A stretch of 64,000 bases of DNA from Histomonas meleagridis (Eukaryota; Parabasalia; Tritrichomonadida; Dientamoebidae): assembly GCA_020186115.1 (NCBI GenBank), contig WSYJ01000025.1, forward strand, positions 310,001 through 374,000, in the 5' to 3' direction. Below are positions 55,885-64,000 of this stretch, one piece after another. Both the position numbers and the translations under genes were made by a program. Numbering within the stretch: position 1 is the stretch's first letter; the number at the start of each line of letters is the position of its first letter. The notes beneath the pieces were generated by a model. The model did not search any database and had not been told where the DNA came from. It saw only the letters and a program-made list of their open reading frames with translations.

Positions 55885-57141
55885 ATGACTAACGAAGAAG
55901 TCGAAGTTGATCAAGAATTAATCAATGAAATGTCACAAAAATCTGTTTCAGAAATCAAGTACAACACACAGCTACTTGAGAACAACATTAGAATTTCAGA
56001 ACGTACATTATCCTCATTAACCAATAAACGTAAAGAACTTGAAGAGCATGCTAAACAAAATAAGGAGATCATTTCACGTTTGAAGCAAACCCCTTATCTT
56101 ATATCCTCTGTTGTGGAAACTCTCAAACTTGTTGAAGGAGATGATGAAGATATTTATCAAGGATCTGGGGAAGAATTATCAGCCGTCATTAAGACTTCTC
56201 GACGTGAAACGGTCTTCCTTCCAATATCAGGTTTACTTAAAGCAGCAGATCTTGAACCTTCAGAATTAGTTGCAGTCAGTCGCGACACATATACAATCTA
56301 CGAGAAGCTTCCACCACATTACGACTCTCGTGTTAAAGCCATGGAAGTTGATTCCAAGCCAACCGAAACATATGAGCAATGTGGTGGATTAGACAAACAA
56401 ATCCAAGAACTCAAAGAAGCAATTGTATTACCATTGATGGAGCCCGAGCGTCTTAAAAAGATTGGAATTCAAGCACCCAAAGGTGTCCTATTATATGGCC
56501 CACCCGGCACAGGCAAAACAATGTTAGCGCGTGCGTGTGCTGCAAACACCAATTCCACGTTTTTACGTTTAGCAGGCCCACAGCTTGTCCAAAAGTATGT
56601 TGGGGAAGGTGCGAAGATTGTTCGTGAAGCGTTTGAATTAGCGCGAAGTAAAGCGCCGACAATTATCTTCATCGATGAAATCGACGCAGTCGGCGGCAAG
56701 CGTAATGACTCTGATAACATCACCGGCGAACGAGAAGTCTCGCGAACGATGTTGGAGCTTCTGAATCAACTTGATGGATTCACATCATTGGACAATGTCA
56801 AAGTCATCTGCGCCACCAATCGGCCCGACGTACTCGATCCGGCGTTGCTCAGGTCCGGAAGGCTGGACAGGAAAATCGAGTTGCCAATGCCGAATGAGGA
56901 CGCGCGAGTGCAAATTTTGGAAATCCATTCGAAGAACATGAAAACAGACGAGAACGTTAACTTTCGGGAAATCGCGCGAAGTACAGAGGACTTTAATGGC
57001 GCGATGCTGAAGGCTGTGTGCGTGGAGGCGGGAATGGTCGCATTGAGAAGAAACGCGGACGTGATATCGCACGAGGATTACGTGGAGGGAATAGCACAGG
57101 TGCAGGCAAAGAAAAAGAAGTTCTTGAACTACTTCTCTTGA
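55885..57141 (+). CDS. RPT5: 26S proteasome ATPase RPT5 (PSMC3)
   Basis: 418 residues. An N-terminal coiled coil (about 15-75) is followed by an OB domain with [11 protein letters not shown] and [20 protein letters not shown], then [20 protein letters not shown] and [17 protein letters not shown], which identify RPT5. Walker A GPPGTGKT is near 205, Walker [10 protein letters not shown] near 260, and the arginine-finger region near 330. The family C-terminus [20 protein letters not shown] is intact. RPT5 is one of six base ATPases that unfold substrates and open the 20S gate. The last residues are N-Y-F-S where RPT5 normally has a Tyr-containing HbYX tail (YYA in animals). The second half uses many G/C-ending codons, unlike its first half. 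Confidence 0.95.
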   Translation: MTNEEVEVDQELINEMSQKSVSEIKYNTQLLENNIRISERTLSSLTNKRKELEEHAKQNKEIISRLKQTPYLISSVVETLKLVEGDDEDIYQGSGEELSAVIKTSRRETVFLPISGLLKAADLEPSELVAVSRDTYTIYEKLPPHYDSRVKAMEVDSKPTETYEQCGGLDKQIQELKEAIVLPLMEPERLKKIGIQAPKGVLLYGPPGTGKTMLARACAANTNSTFLRLAGPQLVQKYVGEGAKIVREAFELARSKAPTIIFIDEIDAVGGKRNDSDNITGEREVSRTMLELLNQLDGFTSLDNVKVICATNRPDVLDPALLRSGRLDRKIELPMPNEDARVQILEIHSKNMKTDENVNFREIARSTEDFNGAMLKAVCVEAGMVALRRNADVISHEDYVEGIAQVQAKKKKFLNYFS

Positions 57142-57189
57142 TTTGATTCTAAAGAAACTGTATACAAATTGACGTTTTTGTTACGAAAA

Positions 57190-57480
57190 AAATGAACTTC
57201 ATTGAGTTCTTCGTCACTAAGTGATGTTTCGTTCCGAAATAATCGAAGAAAACAATTAAATATTTTTAGCATTAATATGTTTTATTTACTTCTCGAACAA
57301 AAAGGAATTGATGTTAATGCCAAAAATATTTATTTGTTTTATTTTATATTTATTTCAATAATTTTATATTTCAAAATAATATTCGAAAATTATTTAAATT
57401 ATTTAGTACAGCACTTATGAAAACATCTTCAAGTGGTTATACAGAAATAATCAGATTATTACTGTAAGTTGAAATGTTGC
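57190..57480 (+). pseudogene. Ankyrin-repeat relic
   Basis: The plus strand reads FYLLLEQKGIDVNAKNIYLF, then an AT-rich linker with FKIIFENYLNYL, then in another frame TALMKTSSSGYTEIIRLLL and a stop. It is the same repeat-linker-repeat arrangement as the ankyrin relics on the minus strand at 35.5 and 55.5 kb, here directly after RPT5. Confidence 0.6.
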
Positions 57481-57633
57481 ATATTACGAAGGAATTGATT
57501 CTCTCATGATAATAAATAGAGGAGACATAATATTATGTAATGAAATTGAAAAACCATCAATTAAACATAGAAACATCAATGAATATAAATCGAATTCTTA
57601 ATAAAATACATCAATTTCCAATTACTATTTTAC

Positions 57634-60192
57634 TTATTCATCACAATTTTCATCTATTTTCGGTTCGTTCATTTGTAACAACAAAATTGGCCTTTCATCA
57701 GCCCAACCTCTTTTTTCAAGCAGCTTCTGCATAAGCTCTGATATTGGGTAATTTCCCTCAATTTGATAACCGCCCATAAACGTTCCCCTTTGAGTTATCA
57801 GAAATTTTATCGGTTTGCTTGATATGGCACTTTTGGCAATTGACTTGGCGGTTGTTATGCTTGTTGCCATGAAGAACCCAAGCGTACTCATTCTTAGGAG
57901 TTGCCCCTCGTAAATACACTTTCGGACTTCTATCGCTGACAGGTTATTCTCTTCAAGCTCATCTGTAATTTCACGAGTTGTTAAGGGAACATTACATTTA
58001 AGGATATCAACTCGTAAATTATTTGACGTAACAATGTCAGCCGAATTCATTATACTAGAGATGCCATAAGGCGTTGCTTTTGATATGTTAAAATGTAATG
58101 ATTTATCTGTTTTAAGATTAAACCAATTTGGTATACGTTGAATTAAGTCAGTAATAGTTGAGCCTTTCTTGATCCATAGGCATGATTTATTATGTTGAAC
58201 ATGATTTAAATCATATAAATTAAGCGTAAGTTGTAAATATAAATCTAAAGAATTAACGGTCGCTTCAAACCGTTCAAAAGTTAACGGTCCCATCATATGG
58301 AGCTGAAGAGCAGTAGGATATTCTTTAGGGAGAAGTTCTGTATGACCACTATAAAAGAGAATATTTTCTGGGTGTGTTGGATCAATCATTGATTGAAGTT
58401 CTTCATATGTTGTACATGGTGATACTTCATATTCTACTTTTGATATCGTAAGCTTTATCGGCTTTAGGGGTACCCCAAAAATAACGGTCCCCAGTGGGAG
58501 ACCGTTTACGTTTTCGATTGGAATACCATCGACTCGAAATTGATATTCTTGATCAAATTTCTGAATAACTTCGTTTTTGTTAAATGCACCTGCATACGTA
58601 TTATCTTTAATGAAAAAGATAGGATCTGTTGATTGATCGTTGGGAATGGCAATAAAAGTTGTAAGAAATCCAGGAATAGTATATGCAGAAGCTCTTTCGT
58701 TTCTGTTGATAGGACCAATTAGATTATGTTGATAAGGAATTTCAATGAATATATCAACATCTTTTTCTTCGAATAAATCATCAAATGTCTTATCATCATC
58801 TTCCCATTCAACTTGTTTTCCACTATCATAAATATGATAGCTTGTTACATCTTTTGAATAAACAATTTTTGCTTGATGCTTATCTGACATATGAGGAGCA
58901 ATTGATGCAGGTAACGTAGGTCCTTTTTTGAATTTAGGAATCCAATCTTCTCTTACATATCCAACTAAGTAAGCAATAAAATCACTTGCAGAGAAGAATG
59001 AGTAAATCATTGAAAAAAATCCACCGCTTCCAGAAAAAGTGTCACGCACTTTTTCGTGAGTTGTTTGAGAAACTACAGAATCATTAAACAGATACCAATT
59101 TCCATCAAGCTTAGGTTGGGAGTATGTTACATAGTGCCCTGATTGCATACTACCTCTATGCGCAATAACATTCATTAAAACATATTTTGTTGGCCCGTTA
59201 TATTCAGGGATACAAAAAGGTTTCATATCAATCGTCTCTGGACAATCAAATGCTGTTGTTACCTCTTCGCAATTTTGAGAAGATGGGATATATGCATATC
59301 GACAAAGATGAAATGTTAAAAATGGTGGAAGCTGCTTGTAAAGAAAATAACGAACCGCATCTTGCTTTCCATGCTCTGTTCCAGTATCCCATTGATTGTC
59401 TCCCTTAAGTGGCTCAGATTCTGTGAGACTTTTGAGAGAATCAATCATATTTGAAAATCCAAGAATTTGAAGTTCAATATCACTTGCAAGCTCTTCTGAT
59501 GAACTTTTGATGTCCACAGATTCACATTCGATGGTACGTGTTCCAATAACACCAAAAATTTCGTTTCTTAATTTTTCAAATTCTTTTCCTAAATCTTTGT
59601 CTAATTTGTCAAATAACGTTAGGATGAATTCGTGTGCATCGTGTTCTTGAAAAAGCATTTGAGATGCGCCTTTTCCAAAGGTTGAAACAAATTTTCTGAT
59701 TTTAAGTGGTGATTCTGCTTTTGCAGAATTAATAAAAAGTTCTTGAAGTTCACTGCATGTTGTATCCGGCTCTGGTGTTTGCTTAAGAATTAGGTCAACA
59801 AAAGGTGTAACTCTGGATAAAAATTGAATTGCTGACGCAATGTAACATGTTGCAAAAACATTAGTAATCCCAACATAAGGAACTTTGTTAGGATTTTTAC
59901 TCCATATTCGGATAGTAAATGGTAAAGAAACATTTTCGATTCTGCAGAATGGTTGGGATTTTGAAAATTTTACGACTGATAAAAATACATTTTGGGATTT
60001 TATTTCGACAAAAAACGCTTTGGGATCTCTATCGCTAATACATGATGAAGAACATAGGAATAATAATACTTCTGTATTTTTATAAATTAAATAAAAAGAA
60101 GATCTCCCAATTTTAAAGTATGATGAAGTGTATCCTTTGGAAGAATTTGTTTCTTGAATTCTAATTATTTCCTTTTCTTTTACTGAGATCAT
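57634..60192 (-). CDS. USP7: USP7-like ubiquitin-specific protease (C19)
   Basis: 852 residues from ATG at 60192; a longer frame to 60240 begins only with a non-ATG codon. The N-terminal 100 residues are compatible with a diverged MATH domain (FFVEIKSQNVFLSVVKFSKS, FTIRIWS). The catalytic domain has NVFATCYIASAIQFL (Asn111 and Cys116), HDAHEFILTLFDKLD, GDNQWDTGTEHGKQDAVRYF (compare USP7 GDNKYDAGEHGLQEAEKG), SGHYVTY with the catalytic His, and WYLFNDSVVS with the Asp. Ubiquitin-like domains follow to the C-terminus. All three catalytic residues are present. USP7/UBP15 enzymes remove ubiquitin from nuclear regulators. It is divergent from the MAP65-like gene, with AACGG sites at 60252 and CCGTTA at 60302 between them. 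Confidence 0.85.
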   Translation of the reverse strand: MISVKEKEIIRIQETNSSKGYTSSYFKIGRSSFYLIYKNTEVLLFLCSSSCISDRDPKAFFVEIKSQNVFLSVVKFSKSQPFCRIENVSLPFTIRIWSKNPNKVPYVGITNVFATCYIASAIQFLSRVTPFVDLILKQTPEPDTTCSELQELFINSAKAESPLKIRKFVSTFGKGASQMLFQEHDAHEFILTLFDKLDKDLGKEFEKLRNEIFGVIGTRTIECESVDIKSSSEELASDIELQILGFSNMIDSLKSLTESEPLKGDNQWDTGTEHGKQDAVRYFLYKQLPPFLTFHLCRYAYIPSSQNCEEVTTAFDCPETIDMKPFCIPEYNGPTKYVLMNVIAHRGSMQSGHYVTYSQPKLDGNWYLFNDSVVSQTTHEKVRDTFSGSGGFFSMIYSFFSASDFIAYLVGYVREDWIPKFKKGPTLPASIAPHMSDKHQAKIVYSKDVTSYHIYDSGKQVEWEDDDKTFDDLFEEKDVDIFIEIPYQHNLIGPINRNERASAYTIPGFLTTFIAIPNDQSTDPIFFIKDNTYAGAFNKNEVIQKFDQEYQFRVDGIPIENVNGLPLGTVIFGVPLKPIKLTISKVEYEVSPCTTYEELQSMIDPTHPENILFYSGHTELLPKEYPTALQLHMMGPLTFERFEATVNSLDLYLQLTLNLYDLNHVQHNKSCLWIKKGSTITDLIQRIPNWFNLKTDKSLHFNISKATPYGISSIMNSADIVTSNNLRVDILKCNVPLTTREITDELEENNLSAIEVRKCIYEGQLLRMSTLGFFMATSITTAKSIAKSAISSKPIKFLITQRGTFMGGYQIEGNYPISELMQKLLEKRGWADERPILLLQMNEPKIDENCDE

Positions 60193-60334
60193 TCTTCCAA
60201 ATACAATTGAGGCGCCCCAAAAGCTGATCGTAGAGATCACAAAAAAGTATAAACGGTTTACTCCACCCCTATTGTTTGTACGTTAAGTAGTCTAATAACG
60301 ACCGTTATACCAATCCTTTTTCCTTCTCTTCTTT
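60193..60334. promoter_or_regulatory. Divergent promoter of USP7-like and MAP65-like genes
   Basis: 142 bp between start codons. AACGG at 60252-60256 (plus) and CCGTTA at 60302-60307 (TAACGG on minus) form an inverted pair. CCTTTTTCC lies about 20 nt before the MAP65-like ATG and resembles the CCTTT (M5) element. Confidence 0.5.
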
Positions 60335-61774
60335 ATGGAGGATTCTTTGATTAAATTCAAAATTGATCCTTCATTAATAAGTACATGGAAAGCAATCGGA
60401 TATTCAGAAGAAGAGCAAGTAAAAGAAATAAAAAAGTTAAATTTGGTACTCAATCAATCATACCAAAATTTTATCAAAGAGGCTACCGAAAGAAAAGAAA
60501 AAATCAAGGAAAAATTAAGTAATCTCCAAGATGCATACGAACAACGACAATTTGCTTTTGGCGAAAATTTAAAATGTCCAAGATTTTCTGGCTCATTAAA
60601 ACATCAAATTAAGCAAACAAAAAAAGCCATTGAAGATCTCGAAGCAAAATATCAAACAAGGATTCAAAAATTTAATAATGTTCAAATCAAAATTGATAAA
60701 TTATTCCAAAAATTAGGATTTACAGAAGAAGAAAAAGATGACCTTGCTTATGTAGGTGACACAGATTTAACCAAAGAAAGACTTCAACGATATTATCGAC
60801 GGATTTCAAATCTTAAAGATACAAAAGATCAAAACAAAAAATTATTTTACTCAAACAAAAAACATATTATTGATATATGCGATCAACTTAATGAAGAAAT
60901 TCCCACTGATATACAGCAAATCTTCGAAAACGAAATTTTTTCAGATTCTAATATTTCGATTCTTAACGAAGCTTTAAATAAATTAGAGCAAACGAAAGAA
61001 GAACGAAGTCAACAGATACAAGAACTCATTGAACAGATCCAATATCTTTATGTCATTTTAGCGATTGATAAAAATGATCAAATTGAATTTCCCACAGATT
61101 TATCAATTGACGTAATTAAAACACTCAAAAACGAAGTTTCGTTTCTTCAAGATCAACAAGATTCACGCTTACCACAAGTTGCCAAAGCATTGCGTAAAGA
61201 AATCATTCGACTTTGTGATGATTTAAGAGTACCGAATCGAAACAGACCGAAACTTAAAGGGAATACATCGATTGAAGAAGAAGTTGTTTATTTACGTAAG
61301 AAATACGACGAATTAAATCAGCAAAGAATCAAATCACAGCCAATCATCGAATTAATTACACAAATAGAGCGAATTAAAGACACATTAAAGAACAAAAATA
61401 TAATTTCGAAAACACAAAAAATTTCTTCGGCAAAACAAATGATAGAAGAAGAAAGAAAAAGAAGAAAAGAAATAGAACAACTTCCAAAGCTTCAAAAGAA
61501 GCTTTTGCAACTTTTATATGAGTTTAGAGACGAAAATGGTTACGATTTCGAATTTAATGGCGTCAAGTTTATCGATGCTTTGGAAATTGATGTGTTCGAT
61601 GATTTGGCAATACAACCTAAAACAACAGATATAAATAGAGAAATGCTCTTGAAGAAAATTAGACAAGCAGAGTCAAGTAAGCCGGATTTGGAAGAATACA
61701 AAGCAAAAACAAACAAAAAAGGAATGCGGGAAAAAACAGTTGTAAGTTTAAGATCTAGGAAACCTTTTTACTAA
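60335..61774 (+). CDS. MAP65/PRC1/Ase1-family microtubule bundling protein
   Basis: 479 residues, almost entirely coiled coil. The N-terminus follows the family pattern (ISTWKAIGYSEEEQVKEIKK, compare W..IG....E), then IDKLFQKLGFTEEE. The spectrin-like microtubule-binding region carries ALRKEIIRLCDDLRVP, and the polypeptide ends in a basic tail (KTNKKGMREKTVVSLRSRKPFY is its final segment, interrupted here only by description). MAP65/PRC1 proteins crosslink antiparallel microtubules in the spindle midzone. Trichomonads have an external spindle and large microtubule structures such as the axostyle, so either may be its site. It is shorter than animal PRC1 (about 620), lacking the extended C-terminus. 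Confidence 0.7.
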   Translation: MEDSLIKFKIDPSLISTWKAIGYSEEEQVKEIKKLNLVLNQSYQNFIKEATERKEKIKEKLSNLQDAYEQRQFAFGENLKCPRFSGSLKHQIKQTKKAIEDLEAKYQTRIQKFNNVQIKIDKLFQKLGFTEEEKDDLAYVGDTDLTKERLQRYYRRISNLKDTKDQNKKLFYSNKKHIIDICDQLNEEIPTDIQQIFENEIFSDSNISILNEALNKLEQTKEERSQQIQELIEQIQYLYVILAIDKNDQIEFPTDLSIDVIKTLKNEVSFLQDQQDSRLPQVAKALRKEIIRLCDDLRVPNRNRPKLKGNTSIEEEVVYLRKKYDELNQQRIKSQPIIELITQIERIKDTLKNKNIISKTQKISSAKQMIEEERKRRKEIEQLPKLQKKLLQLLYEFRDENGYDFEFNGVKFIDALEIDVFDDLAIQPKTTDINREMLLKKIRQAESSKPDLEEYKAKTNKKGMREKTVVSLRSRKPFY

Positions 61775-61930
61775 ATGTTGTTCATAAATAAAAATTTGTT
61801 GGAAAACATTATCAAATTATATTTTTAATAATTTGTTGAATTGATGGAGAACGTTATTTTAGAGCGCCCTTGGATAGAAACTTTTTAAAATAGGAAAAGT
61901 GCTCTCGTTTAAGTAGAAACTTTAACTAAA

Positions 61931-62298
61931 ATGCTTGCGTGGGTAAGGGTTTCAAACCTTCCTTTTGATGTGAACCCACAACAAATTCAGTTTTTTTTCA
62001 TTCTAACTTAGAGGAACTATTAAGAGCTGTTCGTTTTATTGAGTTTGCTGGTGGTGAAAATCTTTACCAAGGATTTTGTTTTTTGGGGTTTCCATCACTA
62101 CAAGATGCTTATGAAGCAGTAAACCAATTAAACCACATTTCTTTAGGTGGACGCTCAATAAAAGCTTCTCCATGTGAACCACCGATTCAGCAAATGCAAG
62201 GAATTGATCCAAGATTCCAGCAGCAAATGCCGAACTTCGAACCAACAATGCCGGTACCGCCAGAAATTAGGCCTGGACCAATATATTATGCACAATAA
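61931..62298 (+). CDS. RRM-domain RNA-binding protein, frame broken at a T8 run
   Basis: An ATG at 61931 starts MLAWVRVSNLPFDVNPQQIQ, the first strand and helix of an RRM (RNP2-like VRVSNLPF). A run of eight T residues at about 61992-61999 is followed in another frame by LEELLRAVRFIEFAGG, NLYQGFCFLGFPSLQDAYEA (RNP1-like GFCFLGF) and a proline/methionine-rich end. Two fewer T residues, or one more, would give one continuous RRM of about 120 residues. It may be a recent pseudogene, a sequencing or assembly error in the homopolymer, or a case of transcriptional or translational slippage. The stop lies only 50 bp before the PRMT-like gene. Confidence 0.6.
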
Positions 62299-62348
62299 AA
62301 CTTATTTTTTTTTGTTATTGACTTGTTATGTGAAAATCTCGGCAAAAA

Positions 62349-63329
62349 ATGGAAAAAACAAAAGAAGAACAATCATGTGACTATTATTACAACAAATACT
62401 CTCATTTTAGTTTCCATGAAGAATTTTTGAGGGATAAAATTCATGTAAGTGCTTTTAGAAATGCTATAATTATGAATCCATCTGTGTTTTATGGTAAAGT
62501 TGTACTTGATGTAGGATGTGGCACCGGAATTTTATCTCTTTTTGCAGCAAAATTTGGAGCTAAAAAAGTATATTCAATTGAACAATCTTCTATTAGTAAG
62601 TATACAAAGAAAATTATTGAAGTTAATAATCTTTCTCATAAGATTGAACTACTTGAAGGAGAAATAGAGTCTATTATTATTCCAGAAAAAGTTGATTTAA
62701 TAATAAGCAATTGGATAAGTGATTGTCTTCTTTACGACACAATTCTTCCTTCTGTCATTTTAGCAAGAAACCGATATCTCAAGCCAGATGGAACAATTTT
62801 TCCTACAAAAGCATTTTTATATATGTCAGCAATGGAAGATAAAAAATATTATGAAGAAAGATTTGGCTTTTACAAAAGCGCTTACGGGTTTTCCTTTAAT
62901 TCTTTATTGGACCTTGTCTTTCTTGAACCATATATCGATATTTGTTTTCAAAAAAATGTCATTAGTGATTCATATAAAATTGCGGAGTTCGATCTAAGAA
63001 ATTGTTCACTTGATGATTTTAATGTAAATTCTGAATTTTCCCTTAAAATTTGTAGAAAAGAGACTATGCATGCTTTTGTAATGTGGTTTGATGTTATGTT
63101 TGTTGGTAAGCAAACAACAATTGAATTTTCAACATCTCCATTCAGCAAGAAAACACATTGGGATCAAACCATATTTTATTTAAAGGAACCTGTGAATGTA
63201 GAACCAGGTGATGTAATAAAGGGAGTGTTTCGATTAAGTCCAAACTTTAGCAATCCATCAAATCAAAAATTCGAGATTTCTTTTTCAGTAAATGGAAAAG
63301 AATTCGAAACAAAATATTGTTTTAAATAA
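62349..63329 (+). CDS. PRMT-like arginine methyltransferase with altered double-E loop
   Basis: 326 residues with the overall layout of PRMT1-type enzymes. The N-terminal helix is YYYNKYSHFSFHEEFLRDK (compare YYF.SY..F.IHEEML.D), the SAM-binding motif I is VVLDVGCGTGILSLFAA (51-67), post-I acid VYSIEQS, and the C-terminal barrel has the THWDQTIFYL loop. The double-E loop, normally SEWMGY..FYESM, reads SNWISDCLLYDTI, so the two catalytic glutamates are Asn121 and Asp130. The SAM pocket looks intact. Activity on arginine is therefore doubtful; it may methylate slowly, act on another substrate, or serve as a non-catalytic partner. No Inr is evident before the ATG. Confidence 0.8.
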   Translation: MEKTKEEQSCDYYYNKYSHFSFHEEFLRDKIHVSAFRNAIIMNPSVFYGKVVLDVGCGTGILSLFAAKFGAKKVYSIEQSSISKYTKKIIEVNNLSHKIELLEGEIESIIIPEKVDLIISNWISDCLLYDTILPSVILARNRYLKPDGTIFPTKAFLYMSAMEDKKYYEERFGFYKSAYGFSFNSLLDLVFLEPYIDICFQKNVISDSYKIAEFDLRNCSLDDFNVNSEFSLKICRKETMHAFVMWFDVMFVGKQTTIEFSTSPFSKKTHWDQTIFYLKEPVNVEPGDVIKGVFRLSPNFSNPSNQKFEISFSVNGKEFETKYCFK

Positions 63330-63616
63330 AATTTTTTGCATAAAAAATGAATTTTAGTGTTACAACACGCAAAGCTATATTTATTTTATATTTTCCTTTT
63401 TTCTAATAACTAATCATTTTAAAAAAAAAATCCAAATGAATCATTCAAACAATTAGCCTAAGTAAGTCTTGAACCAAAAAAGCTTAAAACAATTTCAGCT
63501 AAAAGCCTATCATTATATTAATTTTATAAAAACCGAAAAATCTCTTAATGAAGGGATTTGTGAATTCAAAACATGTTTTGAAAAATGTTTTATTGTAACA
63601 TCTGATAATTTGACAC
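63330..63616. other. AT-rich convergent spacer
   Basis: It holds the 3' regions of the PRMT-like gene and the leftward gene at the window edge. No additional feature. Confidence 0.35.
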
Positions 63617-64000
63617 TTATTCATCTGTTTTTTCCACTTTATCCAAGAAAGGAATAATTTCATCCCAGTAAAGTTGGTACCACTTTAATAGTGTTTCTCT
63701 GTGATTTCTTGTTGCTGTTGTAATCTTGAGGCCTAGTTCTTGTGAAAGTTTAATTGCTTTAAAGCGAAGCTCGGGAATATTTCCGGGTTTCTTTTTCCAC
63801 TTTTTTACAATTTGACAAATTCTTTGAATTATTTCATTTTCGCCTTCATTTACAGTAAGCGATTCTATTGTTTGATCTTTAAATATATCTTTTAAAACGG
63901 ATCGATACTCAATGATTAATTGTTGCTGAATTTTATCTTTTTTTTCCTGTTCATACATTTCTATTTCCTTTTCGATATCAGAGAAAAGGCTGCGTATTTC
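63617..64000 (-). CDS. C-terminal part of a gene running off the right edge
   Basis: The minus-strand frame is open to the window end (EIRSLFSDIEKEIEMYEQEK) and ends at 63617 with KVEKTDE and a stop. The visible 127 residues are helical and charged, with QRICQIVKKWKKKPGNIPEL and KAIKLSQELGLKITTATRNH. I do not recognise a family; the first residues are probably missing. The frame contains an internal ATG at 63958, but coding-like sequence clearly continues upstream of it. Confidence 0.55.
   Translation of the reverse strand, partial: EIRSLFSDIEKEIEMYEQEKKDKIQQQLIIEYRSVLKDIFKDQTIESLTVNEGENEIIQRICQIVKKWKKKPGNIPELRFKAIKLSQELGLKITTATRNHRETLLKWYQLYWDEIIPFLDKVEKTDE

Noticed and set aside
1-64000. 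Spliceosomal introns
   Set aside because: I looked for GTATGT-type 5' sites and the ACTAACACACAG 3' motif of trichomonads; none interrupts a recognisable gene, and all intact genes are single frames.

Overview
This window looks like nuclear DNA from a trichomonad (Parabasalia), most probably a Tritrichomonas-like species. The evidence is strong AT-richness, very long uninterrupted reading frames (one of 13.6 kb), very short spacers, TCAYWYT initiator-like elements 10-20 nt before several start codons, UAAA elements touching or overlapping stop codons, a BspA-like leucine-rich-repeat surface protein, and decayed DUF3447-type ankyrin genes. I saw no intron with the trichomonad 3' motif ACTAACACACAG.

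Layout. 1-9 kb: the start of a leftward gene, a small gene abutting VPS16, a helical protein with tentative NELF-B similarity, VPS33, ribosomal protein uL24, and a bromodomain plus NET (BET-like) gene. 9.6-17.4 kb: a 1604-residue helical protein with a CHAT/separase-like end, then a BspA-like surface protein. 17.4-34.3 kb, minus strand: an axonemal inner-arm dynein heavy chain of DNAH2 type and a Fused/STK36-like kinase. 34.3-37.9 kb: a degraded region with ankyrin and BspA relics and an unrecognised broken gene. 37.9-44.8 kb: a secreted glycoprotein-like gene, a 47-bp minisatellite and CYFIP/Sra1. 44.9-47.8 kb: a DDX42-like helicase and a Golgi-type glycosyltransferase-like gene. 48.2-49.7 kb: a BspA pseudogene and a DNA ligase fragment. 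49.9-57.1 kb: eL31, tRNA-Pro, tRNA-Ser, a CDC123-family gene, two unrecognised proteins and the proteasome ATPase RPT5. 57.6-64 kb: a USP7-like deubiquitinase, a MAP65/PRC1-like protein, a frameshifted RRM gene, a PRMT-like methyltransferase with altered catalytic residues, and a partial gene at the right edge.

Functionally this is mostly an ordinary housekeeping region. Two HOPS/CORVET subunits that bind each other, VPS16 and VPS33, lie 2.4 kb apart. Dynein and the Fused kinase both suggest flagellar roles. Between the intact genes are remnants of the two lineage-expanded families, BspA and ankyrin. The observations most worth following are a conserved cytoplasmic tail motif shared by intact and dead BspA copies, the hexapeptide stalk of the intact BspA protein, the PRMT with both catalytic glutamates replaced, the recurrent AACGG (Myb-type) motif in promoters, the near-identical 47-bp array, and divergent start codons separated by a single base.
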